This document shows, piece after piece, positions 25,459-33,600 of a stretch of 64,000 nucleotides of DNA; position 1 is the first letter of the stretch; each line of letters begins with the position of its first letter. The stretch lies in the NCBI RefSeq assembly GCF_016786325.1, contig NZ_JADWYU010000137.1, forward strand, positions 1 through 64,000, in the 5' to 3' direction. The position numbers and the translations under genes are program-made. Under the pieces are notes generated by a model. That model was not told the DNA's origin. It searched no databases and was given only the letters and a program-made list of their open reading frames with translations. The DNA comes from Frankia nepalensis (GTDB taxonomy: Bacteria > Actinomycetota > Actinomycetes > Frankiales > Frankiaceae).

Positions 25459-26069
25459 TGGAGTCGCAAGGTCGTCCGCCGGACAGCCCAGGAAGCGAGC
25501 CGGGGCAGGCAGGCAGCGCCCGGGAGGCGCTGCTGCACGCCACGATCGCCTATCTGGCCGAGCACGGAATTGGCGACGTGAGCCTGCGCCAGCTCGCCGC
25601 CGCCCTCGGCACCAGCCACCGAATGATCATCTATCACTTCGGTTCTCGGGACGGCCTGCTGGTCGAGGTGGTGCGCGCCATGGAGGAACAACAACGCGCC
25701 GCGCTCGCCGACCTGCGGCGCGAACCGGCCACATCCGCCGCCGACCTGGGGCGGCGGATGTGGCAACGACTCAGCGACCCGGCACTCGCGCCGTTCGAAC
25801 GTCTCTTCTTCGAGATCTACGGCCAGGCGCTGCAGGGCCGCCCCTACGCCCAGCCGCTGCTGGACGGCGTCGTCGACGACTGGCTCGACCCGCTCGCCGA
25901 CATCCTGACGCAGGAAGGCCTGACACCGGATACCGCCCGAGCCCAGGCACGCCTCGCCCTCGCGACCACCCGCGGGCTCCTGCTGGACCTGCTCGCCACC
26001 GGCGACCTCGAAGGCGTGAACCAGGCCATGGAACAGAGCCTCGCGGCGTTCGAACGCGGGCGCGAGTAG
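25458..26069 (+). CDS. TetR-family transcriptional regulator
   Basis: A 203-residue regulator. The helix-turn-helix is at about residues 20-65 (LLHATIAYLAEHGIGDVSLR, then LAAALGTSHRMIIYHFGSRD). The ligand domain follows, with LFFEIYGQALQGRPYAQPL. The GTG at 25458 is chosen because sequence before it is operator. With no ribosome site upstream, the mRNA may be leaderless. It is divergent from the SRPBCC gene across the 25427-25458 palindrome, implying autorepression and control of that gene. The ligand is unknown. Confidence 0.88.
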   Translation: MESQGRPPDSPGSEPGQAGSAREALLHATIAYLAEHGIGDVSLRQLAAALGTSHRMIIYHFGSRDGLLVEVVRAMEEQQRAALADLRREPATSAADLGRRMWQRLSDPALAPFERLFFEIYGQALQGRPYAQPLLDGVVDDWLDPLADILTQEGLTPDTARAQARLALATTRGLLLDLLATGDLEGVNQAMEQSLAAFERGRE

Positions 26070-26267
26070 CCGCGTGACGGCCCCTGGCCTCGGCCGTGGC
26101 CCGTCGCGTGAACGGGGCCGGCGCACCTGGGCGCACAATCGCGGCGGGAAGAGTTCAGCCGCTGGCACTGGTTCGGTCGCGGTAGGCTTGTCGCGTCCGG
26201 CTGTTGGCGACGGGGGATGGTAACGCGGCCCATGCAGACGCTCCCTGGCCGGCATCGGTAGGGCGAA

Positions 26268-27800
26268 ATGTCGGAGGCGACGTCCCTCACCCAAGCCGAG
26301 ACAACTGAACTCGCCCAGATGTTCGGGCACCTGACGTCGGCGAGTCAGTTGCTGCGTGCTGTCGGCTTCCCGGAGCAGGACATCCCCTCATGGCGGGTCT
26401 CGACCGCCGCCGAGTTCTGGGCCGAGGTTAGCCTGTGCCTCGAACACGGTAAGCTCCCCGACGGTCGCGCGCTCATCCTCAATGCCGCCCGCGCGCGGTA
26501 TCCCGCTAATCCCGTGTTCGCGAGCGCGACCGACGGCGAGTCCGGGGCCCTGTCGGACGTGAGAGTGGCCGCCGCGATCGAGAAACGTCAGCCAAGGCGC
26601 GTCGTTCCCCTCGTGCGTGCGCTATCCATCGAGAGAGCCGCCGAGGTACTGGCCGACGCCCGCCCAGGCCGCGCCGCCGCCATCCTGTCTGTTGTCCACG
26701 AGCGGCCGGACGACCGCTGGTGGGCGGCGACCGTCATCGCCGAGATGCATCCCGAGGCGGCGGAGGCAATCGGCGGCGCGGCGGGGTCCGTCCTGTCCAC
26801 ATTCCTGGGCTGTGCGCTGACCGCATCGGAAACGATCGCTTCCTGGTGGGTCACCGAGCATTCTGGAACCATCGACCAGCTCTCGGAACGGCTTTCTGTC
26901 GACGAGCTGCCATCAAGGATCCAGTATTTTTCGCGCACCTATCCGAATGGTGCCGTCATCTGGCTCGGAGAGGATCTCCCGCTCGTCCACGGGGCGATAC
27001 TTGAATTCTGGCGGGAGAATCTTCCGGCATACATCCCGGCGACTCCGGAGGTGCCCGCGGTTTCTGGCGAGGGCACGGAGGGTGTATACCAGATCTTCCG
27101 ACCGTCTCCTGGGCCTGGCCCGAAGGCGAGTGCGGACGTTGTGGTCTGGTGGTCGCGTCAGTCCGGGGTGCATACCGTCGAACGGCCGGTCCAGGAGACC
27201 AGCGAGCGCCATGGTGGTCCGGCGGGCGACCTTGACCTTTCGACGACGGACCCCCAACGGTTGTATACATCGGTTACCATGCCCCGCCTGGGTGAAAGTG
27301 TCGCGGAGGGAACCGTGACCCGGTGGCTCAAACAGGAGGGGCAGCGGGTCGAGGCCGACGAGCCGCTTCTCGAGGTCAGCACCGACAAGGTTGACACCGA
27401 GGTCCCGTCACCGGCCACCGGCATACTCGTCTCGATCAAGGTAGCCGAGGACGAGACCGTCGACGTCGGCATCGAACTCGCGGTGATCGAGAGTTCCCTT
27501 CCGCTACATGCGGATAATTCAGGCCGCGGCACACGCAAGAAGCGACACTCAAAAGGCAAAAAACGTGTCGTTTCCGTTGTCATGCCCCGTCTGGGTGAAA
27601 GTGTCGCGGAGGGAACCGTGACCCGATGGCTCAAGCAGGAGGGGCAGCGGGTCGAGGTCGACGAGCCGCTTCTCGAGGTCAGCACCGACAAGGTTGACAC
27701 CGAGGTCCCGTCACCGGCCACCGGCATACTCGTCTCGATCAAGGTAGCCGAGGACGAGACCGTCGACGTCGGCATCGAACTCGCGGTGATCGAGTACTAG
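26268..27800 (+). CDS. EAD1-like domain protein with two C-terminal lipoyl domains
   Basis: A 510-residue protein of unusual architecture. Residues ~8-88 match the effector-associated domain EAD1 pattern ([42 protein letters not shown]). Residues ~100-180 are helical with [17 protein letters not shown] spacing reminiscent of MgtE-N superhelical repeats, followed by an unassigned region to ~335. Residues 338-408 and 439-509 are two nearly identical lipoyl domains, each starting [13 protein letters not shown] with the lipoylation motif TDKVDTEV (Lys374 and Lys475), joined by a basic Gly/Lys/Arg linker. No E2 catalytic domain or E3-binding domain is present, so it is not a normal 2-oxoacid dehydrogenase component. 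EAD1 is known from bacterial conflict systems, where it links effectors to sensors. The role here is unknown. Confidence 0.8.
   Translation: MSEATSLTQAETTELAQMFGHLTSASQLLRAVGFPEQDIPSWRVSTAAEFWAEVSLCLEHGKLPDGRALILNAARARYPANPVFASATDGESGALSDVRVAAAIEKRQPRRVVPLVRALSIERAAEVLADARPGRAAAILSVVHERPDDRWWAATVIAEMHPEAAEAIGGAAGSVLSTFLGCALTASETIASWWVTEHSGTIDQLSERLSVDELPSRIQYFSRTYPNGAVIWLGEDLPLVHGAILEFWRENLPAYIPATPEVPAVSGEGTEGVYQIFRPSPGPGPKASADVVVWWSRQSGVHTVERPVQETSERHGGPAGDLDLSTTDPQRLYTSVTMPRLGESVAEGTVTRWLKQEGQRVEADEPLLEVSTDKVDTEVPSPATGILVSIKVAEDETVDVGIELAVIESSLPLHADNSGRGTRKKRHSKGKKRVVSVVMPRLGESVAEGTVTRWLKQEGQRVEVDEPLLEVSTDKVDTEVPSPATGILVSIKVAEDETVDVGIELAVIEY
27279..27794 (+). repeat. Two 213-bp near-identical lipoyl-domain copies
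   Basis: Bases 27279-27491 and 27582-27794, offset by 303, differ at only four positions by direct reading (three silent, one Ala/Val). The 90-base linker between them is unrelated. Synonymous sites are conserved, which points to recent duplication or gene conversion within the gene. Confidence 0.9.
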
Positions 27801-27984
27801 ACCAAAGGGACTGTCGCGGGCAGCCATCGCGGCGCCAGGCGCGGGACGGACGGGGCCAGCCATCATGTCGGCCAGGCCGTCGGATCGGCCCAGCTCACGG
27901 GCCCAGGTTGAGTTCTGAGACCCCGCGGGGCGCATGCGTGGGTTCGCGCGCCCTGGGCAGCGTGGGCCTCCGTCGCGTACACTC

Positions 27985-27999
27985 GTGAAGGTACTTCAC
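27985..27999. promoter_or_regulatory. Perfect inverted repeat upstream of MarR gene
   Basis: GTGAAGGTACTTCAC is a perfect 6+3+6 inverted repeat 40 bases before the chosen MarR start. It is the likely MarR operator for the two-gene unit downstream. Confidence 0.6.
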
Positions 28000-28039
28000 A
28001 ATGAAGAGTCTGCTCGAAGTCCGCGCGAAGGGCATGCCG

Positions 28040-28546
28040 ATGACCGACCGGGACGGCCAGGATGCCGACGACCGGTTCGGCGCCGCGCTCGGGCAGGTGC
28101 TCGAGGTAGCGATACTGATCAACGAGGACATGACCAAGGGGCTCGCGCGGGACGGGCTGACCGAGCCACGCGCCCACCTGGTCTGGGAGCTGAGCCAGCG
28201 CGGCCCGAGCACCCAGCGCGTGCTCGCGGACGCGCTGCGGGTCAGTCCACGCAACATCACCGGGCTGATCGACGGCCTGGTGGCGACCGGGTTCGTCACC
28301 CGCGAGCCCCACCCGTCCGACCGGCGGGCGACGCTGGTCACCTTCACCGAGCAGGGCACGCGGGCCGCGGCCAAGATGGCCGCCGATCACCGCGAGTTCG
28401 CCGAGCTGCTGTTCGCGGGGATGTCCGACGCCCAGTTCGACGGTCTGGTCGCGGGACTGGACGTGGTTCTCGCCCGGCTGCGGGCCGCGGTCGCGGCGGC
28501 CTGGGGCGACTCGACGACGAGCGACGAGGAGGTGGAGCGGCCGTGA
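28040..28546 (+). CDS. MarR-family transcriptional regulator
   Basis: A 168-residue winged-helix protein. Recognition region: VLADALRVSPRNITGLIDGL (about residues 61-80), wing: FVTREPHPSDRRATLVTFT, then dimerisation helices. The ATG at 28040 has AAGGG at seven-base spacing. In-frame ATGs at 28001 and 28034 are less well placed. Its stop overlaps the GTG of the next gene (GTGA), forming a coupled pair, and a perfect inverted repeat lies upstream, so autoregulation of the pair is likely. The effector is unknown. Confidence 0.9.
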   Translation: MTDRDGQDADDRFGAALGQVLEVAILINEDMTKGLARDGLTEPRAHLVWELSQRGPSTQRVLADALRVSPRNITGLIDGLVATGFVTREPHPSDRRATLVTFTEQGTRAAAKMAADHREFAELLFAGMSDAQFDGLVAGLDVVLARLRAAVAAAWGDSTTSDEEVERP

Positions 28547-29280
28547 GGAAAACCCTTGGCGTCGTCGTCCGGCTGGCGGCGCGAGCGGTCCGGTTCGAGG
28601 TCGGGCTGTACTGGAGCCTGCTGCGCTGGGTCGCGCGGCGCCCGGCCGTCCCCACGGGCACGGTCGCCGTCCCCTATGTCGGGGGCGTCGCGGCGGTGCT
28701 GTGGCTGTTCATCTTCCTGTCCGCCGTCGAGCTGGTCGCGCTGCATCTCCTGCTGCCATGGGAGCCGGTCCGCCTCGTCCTGGACGTGCTGGGCCTGTGG
28801 GGCCTGGTGTGGGGGCTGGGGCTCGCGGCCGGTTTCCGGGTCTACCCGCACCTCGTCGGCGACGCCGGTCTGGTGGTCCGCCACGGCCGGCGCACGGTCG
28901 CCGTCATCGCCTGGGACGCCCTGGCGACGGCCGAGACCCGCCGCCGCGACCGTGGCGGCAGCCGCGCCCTGCAGCTGGAGGAGGGCCCCGACGGGACCGT
29001 CCTGCACGTCGTCATCGGCGGGCGCACCAACATCGACCTCGCCCTGCGCCACCCGCTGGAGCTCGCCCTCCCCCAGGGCAGGCGGACCGTCAGCACGCTG
29101 CGCCTGTGGGCCGACGACCCGGTCGCCCTGGTCACCCGGGCACAGGCCGCCGGCGCCGGCGGGGCCGCGCCCGTCCAGCCCTTCCGACCCGTCCGTCCGG
29201 TCAGGCCCACGCGGCCGGCCCGGCCCAGCAGGTCAGGCGGGCCGGTCCGCCGCGCCGACCGGCCGACCGACGCGGCCTGA
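28543..29280 (+). CDS. Membrane protein coupled to MarR regulator
   Basis: A 245-residue protein with two or three hydrophobic helices (about residues 45-105: VGGVAAVLWLFIFLSAVELV, then VLDVLGLWGLVWGLGLAAGF). A PH-like beta domain follows (VVRHGRRTVAVIAWDALATA, later VVIGGRTNIDLALRHP), and then a Pro/Arg-rich tail with VRPVRPTRPARP repeats. I do not recognise a named family. The GTG start overlaps the MarR stop, so it is the likely regulated partner of that gene. Confidence 0.72.
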   Translation: MRKTLGVVVRLAARAVRFEVGLYWSLLRWVARRPAVPTGTVAVPYVGGVAAVLWLFIFLSAVELVALHLLLPWEPVRLVLDVLGLWGLVWGLGLAAGFRVYPHLVGDAGLVVRHGRRTVAVIAWDALATAETRRRDRGGSRALQLEEGPDGTVLHVVIGGRTNIDLALRHPLELALPQGRRTVSTLRLWADDPVALVTRAQAAGAGGAAPVQPFRPVRPVRPTRPARPSRSGGPVRRADRPTDAA

Positions 29281-29300
29281 GCGAACGGCGGATTCTCGCG

Positions 29301-30350
29301 TCAGCGCAGCGCGTCGGCGAGGAAGGCGAGGATGCCCGGGTAGCGCTCGGCGAGCGGGAAGGTGTCCGAGTGGCCCCTGCCATCGAGCAGGTTCAGGGAC
29401 ACGGTGGCACCGGCGGCGCGCAGCGCGTCGGCGAGCCCGGCCGACTGCTGGTAGGGCACGGTGCAGTCGACGCGGCCGTGCTCGACGAGGAAGCGCGGCA
29501 GCGCGCGGTCCCGGTCGAGGTAGGTCACGGGGTTCGCCGCCGCGACGAGGCCGGGCGCGGTGGTGATCTGGCGGCCGAGGAACAGCGACTCCGGCGAGCC
29601 GGCCGCGTCGTGGGACGCGTCGCCGGGCTTGCAGGCGGGGTTGGCGCGCACCTCGTCGTCCATGGTGAGGAAGGAGACCGGGCCGTACAGGTGGACGACG
29701 GCGCGCACGGCGCTCGGGACGTCGGTGTTGCCGAGCTCCGCGTCCTCCGGGAACGACCGGTCGGCCGACACTCCCAGCATGGTCGCGAGGTAGGCGCCGG
29801 CGGACTCGCCGAGAGCGGCGAACCGGTCGGGGTCCAAGCCGTAGCGGTCGGCGTTGGCACGCAGCCAGCGCACCGCGCCCTTCACGTCGACGACGGCGGC
29901 CGGGAACGTCGCCGCGGGCGCCATCCGGTAGTTCAGGCTCGCGACGGCGTACCCGCGCGCGACGAGCGCCCGCACGTGGACGGCCATGTCGCGCTTGTCG
30001 CCGTACTGGAACGCACCGCCATGGATGACGACCACCAGCGGTAGCCCGCCGGCGGGCGTGGAGGCCGGCCGGTACAGGTCGAGGCGCCGCGCCGACGACC
30101 CGGTCCCGTAGGCGAGGTCCAGATCCCGGCGCATCCCGGCCGGATCGTTCGCCGGGATGCCGGCGTCGCCGTTCGGGTCCCGCTCCCCCACCGCCACGCC
30201 GTCTCCCGTCGGGGCCGTCGCGGGCCCGGCGCCCGCGTCCTTGCCGGAGCAGCCGGCGACGGCGCCGGCCAGCGCGAGCCCGCCGGCCAGCAGCCGCGCC
30301 CGTCCGCTCCAGGCCCGCGACACCGTCCCGCCGCGACGACCACCTCTCAT
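29301..30350 (-). CDS. Secreted lipoprotein alpha/beta hydrolase (BD-FAE-like esterase)
   Basis: A 349-residue exported hydrolase. A positively charged N-terminus and hydrophobic stretch end in the lipobox AGAVAGC (Cys at about 34), so the protein should be lipid-anchored outside the membrane. The hydrolase domain has the oxyanion motif VVIHGGAFQYGDK, nucleophile elbow GESAGAYLA, an Asp in EHGRVDCTVPY, and His in DGRGHSDTF, a complete triad. The pattern fits the BD-FAE/carboxylesterase group. The neighbouring guanidine operon is on the same strand but separately controlled, so no link is implied. Confidence 0.88.
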   Translation of the reverse strand: MRGGRRGGTVSRAWSGRARLLAGGLALAGAVAGCSGKDAGAGPATAPTGDGVAVGERDPNGDAGIPANDPAGMRRDLDLAYGTGSSARRLDLYRPASTPAGGLPLVVVIHGGAFQYGDKRDMAVHVRALVARGYAVASLNYRMAPAATFPAAVVDVKGAVRWLRANADRYGLDPDRFAALGESAGAYLATMLGVSADRSFPEDAELGNTDVPSAVRAVVHLYGPVSFLTMDDEVRANPACKPGDASHDAAGSPESLFLGRQITTAPGLVAAANPVTYLDRDRALPRFLVEHGRVDCTVPYQQSAGLADALRAAGATVSLNLLDGRGHSDTFPLAERYPGILAFLADALR

Positions 30351-30381
30351 CGGCCGACCATATCCCCCGAAATAGGGGGAT

Positions 30382-31263
30382 TCAGCCGGCGGTGGCGGCC
30401 AGCCGGGACGTGTGGGCGCGGTGGTGCAGACGGACGAGGTCCTCCACCTCGGCGCGCAGCTCCAGGAAGGCGGGGTCGCGACGGGTCCCGAGGTCGCGGC
30501 CGGCGGGCAGCCGGACGGGCAGGTCGGCGACGACCCGCCCGGGGTCGCTGGCGAGCACCACGACGCGCTGGCCGAGGAACACGGCCTCCTCGACGTCGTG
30601 GGTGACCATCAGAACGGTGGTGCCCGTGTCGGCCCAGACCTGGCGCAGGAACAGCTGCATGTCCTCCTTGGTCTGGACGTCGAGCGCGCCGAACGGCTCG
30701 TCGAGCAGCACCACCCGCGGTTCGCAGGCCAGCGCCCGGGCGATCGCGACCCGCTGGCGCTGGCCGCCGGACAGCTGGCCGGGCAGCCGGTCGCCGTATG
30801 CCTCGAGGCCGACCTCGTTCAGGTACCAGGCGACCCGGCGGCGCCGCTCGGCGCGCGGCATCGGCAGCAGTTCCAGGCCGAAGGCGATGTTGGCGGCGGC
30901 GGTGCGCCACGGGAACAGCGCGCCGCTCTGGCAGACCAGGCCGCGTTCGGGCCCTGGGCCCTCGACCGGGCGGCCGTCGAGGGTGACCTGGCCCTCGGTG
31001 GGCCGGATGAGCCCGGCGACCAGCCGCAGCAGCGTCGACTTGCCGGACCCGCTCGCGCCGACGATGCAGACGAACTCGCCGGGCGCGACGGCCAGGTCGA
31101 CGCCGACGAGCGTCGGGATCGCGGGCGCGCCGGCCGGGCGGCGCCGGCCCGCGTGGAAGTCCATGCCGACGCCGCGCAGCAGCAGCGCCCCGCCGCCCTC
31201 GCCGGTGGGAGCCGGCACGGCGGGAGCGGTGGCGGGCGTCTTGGTCAGGTCGGGGCCGCTCAC
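30382..31263 (-). CDS. ABC importer ATPase of the guanidine operon
   Basis: A 293-residue nitrate/sulfonate/taurine-type (SsuB/TauB-like) ATPase. Walker A is GASGSGKST, Q-loop SGALFPWR, signature LSGGQRQRVAIARAL, Walker B VVLLDEPFGALD, H-loop MVTHDVEEAVFL. The first ~30 residues are a Pro/Ala-rich extension. The GTG start overlaps the permease stop by four bases (GTGA). It is the last gene of the riboswitch-led operon with gdmH-like, binding protein and permease genes, so it should energise uptake of guanidine or a close relative. Substrate is inferred from the riboswitch. Confidence 0.92.
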   Translation of the reverse strand: MSGPDLTKTPATAPAVPAPTGEGGGALLLRGVGMDFHAGRRRPAGAPAIPTLVGVDLAVAPGEFVCIVGASGSGKSTLLRLVAGLIRPTEGQVTLDGRPVEGPGPERGLVCQSGALFPWRTAAANIAFGLELLPMPRAERRRRVAWYLNEVGLEAYGDRLPGQLSGGQRQRVAIARALACEPRVVLLDEPFGALDVQTKEDMQLFLRQVWADTGTTVLMVTHDVEEAVFLGQRVVVLASDPGRVVADLPVRLPAGRDLGTRRDPAFLELRAEVEDLVRLHHRAHTSRLAATAG

Positions 31264-32258
31264 CGGGCCCACCTCCCCACCCGGTCGCGGGCGAGCCGCA
31301 GGAGCACGTCGATCGTGAGGCCGATGAGGCCGATGACGACGAGCACCGCGAAGATCTTGTCGGTCTGCAGGAACCGCTGGGCGCGGGTGATCCGGTAGCC
31401 GAGCCCGGAGGTGGCGGCGACGAGTTCGGCGACGACGACGAAGTTCCAGGCCGCGGCGGCGTTGACCCGGGCCGCGTCGATCATCCCGGGCAGCGCGTAC
31501 GGCAGGATCACCTTGCGGGCGATCTCGTGCTGGCGCGCGCCGAGCGTCCCCGAGACCTCCAGCAGGTCGGGCGGGATCCGGCGGACGACGTCCGCCGTCA
31601 TCAGCGTGTTGAAGAAGACCACGCCGATGACCAGCAAAGCGATCTTCGACGACTCGCCGAGGCCGAGCCAGATGATCAACAGGGGGATGAAGGCGCTGGC
31701 CGGCATGTAGCGCAGCAGGCCGATGACCGGTTCCAGCAGCGCCTGCGCCCAGCCCATCGACCCCATCGCGAACCCGAGCGGCACCGAGATCGCCACCGCG
31801 ATGAGGAAGCCCAGGCCCACGCGGCGCACGCTCGACCAGGTGTCGGAGAACAGCTCCCCGGAGCGGGCCATGTCCACGCCCGCGGAGAACACCGCCGCCG
31901 GCGACGGCAGGAACGTGTCGTCGACGGCGCCCGAGGCGGACAGCGTCACCCACACGACCAGTGGGACGACGACCGACAGGACCCGCAGCACCCAGCGGGT
32001 CGGCGGCGAGACGTCCTCGCCGAGCTTCGGCAGCCGGCTGGGCCGGGCGGGGCGCCGCCGCGGCGGCGGTCCCCAGGCACGCCCGCCGGGACCGCCCCCC
32101 ACGCCGGCACGACCGGCCGGACCGGCGGGCTGGGTGGGATCGGCCGAACCGGCGGGACTGACAGGACTAACGGGACTGGCGGCACTGGCGGCACTGGCGG
32201 GGCGGTCGTCCGCGACGGCCGGCGCCGGCGCCGTCAGCGGCAGGTCGGTACCGCTCAC
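31260..32258 (-). CDS. ABC importer permease of the guanidine operon
   Basis: A 332-residue inner-membrane permease of the SsuC/TauC type. A long cytosolic N-terminal extension rich in Pro, Ala and Ser precedes six hydrophobic helices (from about residue 90). The cytoplasmic EAA-like loop SGTLGARQHEIARKVILPYA contacts the ATPase. The GTG at 32258 is chosen because GGCGGGG lies eight bases upstream and its first residues (VSG-x-DL) mirror the downstream ATPase. A GTG at 32267 has no ribosome site. It overlaps the ATPase start (GTGA). Confidence 0.9.
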   Translation of the reverse strand: MSGTDLPLTAPAPAVADDRPASAASAASPVSPVSPAGSADPTQPAGPAGRAGVGGGPGGRAWGPPPRRRPARPSRLPKLGEDVSPPTRWVLRVLSVVVPLVVWVTLSASGAVDDTFLPSPAAVFSAGVDMARSGELFSDTWSSVRRVGLGFLIAVAISVPLGFAMGSMGWAQALLEPVIGLLRYMPASAFIPLLIIWLGLGESSKIALLVIGVVFFNTLMTADVVRRIPPDLLEVSGTLGARQHEIARKVILPYALPGMIDAARVNAAAAWNFVVVAELVAATSGLGYRITRAQRFLQTDKIFAVLVVIGLIGLTIDVLLRLARDRVGRWAR

Positions 32259-32374
32259 GGGACCCACCCCGCCGCGCGGTTCGCGTCACTCACGTCGGAC
32301 TCGATTCTGTTTCCGCGACTGCGTTCCCGCGGCTCTGTTCCCGCGGCTCTGTCTCCGCGACGGCCGGGTGCCCG

Positions 32375-32398
32375 CGGAACCGGTTCTGCCCGGTTCCG
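32375..32398 (-). promoter_or_regulatory. Intercistronic hairpin after the binding-protein gene
   Basis: CGGAACCG (32375-32382) and CGGTTCCG (32391-32398) form a perfect 8-bp stem with an 8-base loop, 22 bases after the binding-protein stop and before the permease. Such stems commonly stabilise the binding-protein mRNA or partly terminate. Adjacent bases 32320-32360 contain a short imperfect repeat around TTCCCGCGGCTCTG. Confidence 0.5.
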
Positions 32399-32420
32399 CA
32401 GGCGCGGCGGTCAGGGATGG

Positions 32421-33545
32421 TTACTTGACGGCCTTGACGAACGTGTCGTCGAGCAGGCCGTCGAGCGCCGGGGCCTCGTCGATCAGGCCGGTGCTCACCA
32501 GGAACTCGGAGATCTTCTCGGCCTGGAAGTCGAGGTGGGCGTCGGTGGTGCCGGGGGCGAACGCCTCGAGGTTCTGCTCGAGTGTGAAGATCGTCGTGCC
32601 CTCGTCGTAGGTCGCGTAGTCCTCGACCGAGACGCCGGCCCGCTTGGCCATGATCTCGTAGGCCTCGTCCTTGTTGGCCGTGATCCACTCGATCGTGTCG
32701 AACCAGGCGTTCACCAAGCCCTGCACGCCCGCCGGGTTCTTTTCGACGAGTTCCTTCGACACGACCAGGTGGTCCGGGATGGCGCCAGGGAAGTCGGCCG
32801 AGGTCGCGATCGGCTTGCTGCCGGGCAGTTCGAGCGCGGTGGTGGTGAACGGCGCGAACACGCCGACCGCGTCGACCTGACCGGCGACGAACGCCGCCGC
32901 CGCCGCGTCGGTGAGCAGCGGCTGGAAGGTGATGTCCGACTCGGTCAGGCCGGCCTTCTGCAGCGCGAGCAGCAGCAGGTAGTGGTCCACGGTGCCCTGC
33001 TCGGCGGCGACCGTCTTGCCCTTGAGGTCGGCGACGCTGTTGATGCCCGGGGCCGCGATGATCTGGTCGTTGCCGGTGGAGTTGTCGTTCGTGAGCACGA
33101 TGACCTCCTCGGCGCCGCCGGCGGCCGAGGCGATGGTGTCGTTGAGCGTCTGGGTGTTCGCGTCGACGTTGCCGGTCGCCAGCGCGTTGAGGCTGTCGGT
33201 GTAGCTGTCGAAGTACTTCAGGTCGACCTCGACGCCGTTGGCCTCGAAGAAGCCCTTCTCCTCGGCCACCTGCCAGGGGAACCAGCCCGGCCACGCGGAG
33301 AAGGACAGGGTGATCGGCGCCGCGGCGCCGGTGGAGCCGCCGGCGGCGGGCTCGCCCCCGTCGTCGTCGGAGCCGCCGCAGGCCGCGGCGACGAGCACGA
33401 CCGACAGCGCCGCGGCGCCCACGCCGAGCGCCCGGCCGCGCCGGCGCCGCCGTGGGCCGACCGGCGCCGCGCCCGCGGCGGAGGTGGTGAGTGCCTGGTC
33501 GTGTCTGCCCTGCCCCAGCAGGGGACCCAGGACGAATCGAAGCAC
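32421..33545 (-). CDS. ABC importer substrate-binding lipoprotein of the guanidine operon
   Basis: A 374-residue periplasmic-type binding protein of the NMT1/SsuA/TauA class. An unusually long cytosolic N-terminus with RRRRRGR precedes a hydrophobic stretch and the lipobox LVAAACGG, so the mature protein is lipid-anchored. The binding domain opens with FSAWPGWFPWQVAEEKGFFE and contains the family's DAVGVFAPF hinge region. The GTG start has AAAGGATC about ten bases upstream. It lies 55 bases downstream of the ureohydrolase gene. With the riboswitch upstream it is predicted to bind guanidine, a role seen for related transporters in cyanobacterial gdmH loci. Confidence 0.9.
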   Translation of the reverse strand: MLRFVLGPLLGQGRHDQALTTSAAGAAPVGPRRRRRGRALGVGAAALSVVLVAAACGGSDDDGGEPAAGGSTGAAAPITLSFSAWPGWFPWQVAEEKGFFEANGVEVDLKYFDSYTDSLNALATGNVDANTQTLNDTIASAAGGAEEVIVLTNDNSTGNDQIIAAPGINSVADLKGKTVAAEQGTVDHYLLLLALQKAGLTESDITFQPLLTDAAAAAFVAGQVDAVGVFAPFTTTALELPGSKPIATSADFPGAIPDHLVVSKELVEKNPAGVQGLVNAWFDTIEWITANKDEAYEIMAKRAGVSVEDYATYDEGTTIFTLEQNLEAFAPGTTDAHLDFQAEKISEFLVSTGLIDEAPALDGLLDDTFVKAVK

Positions 33546-33600
33546 GGACGGAGATCCTTTCGGAGCGTGTGGGGGGTGCAGTCGTTTCTTCCGGGTGGGG

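Noticed and set aside
28001-28040. ATG 28001 as MarR start
   Set aside because: It lies one base after the operator palindrome and has no ribosome site, while ATG 28040 has AAGGG at good spacing.
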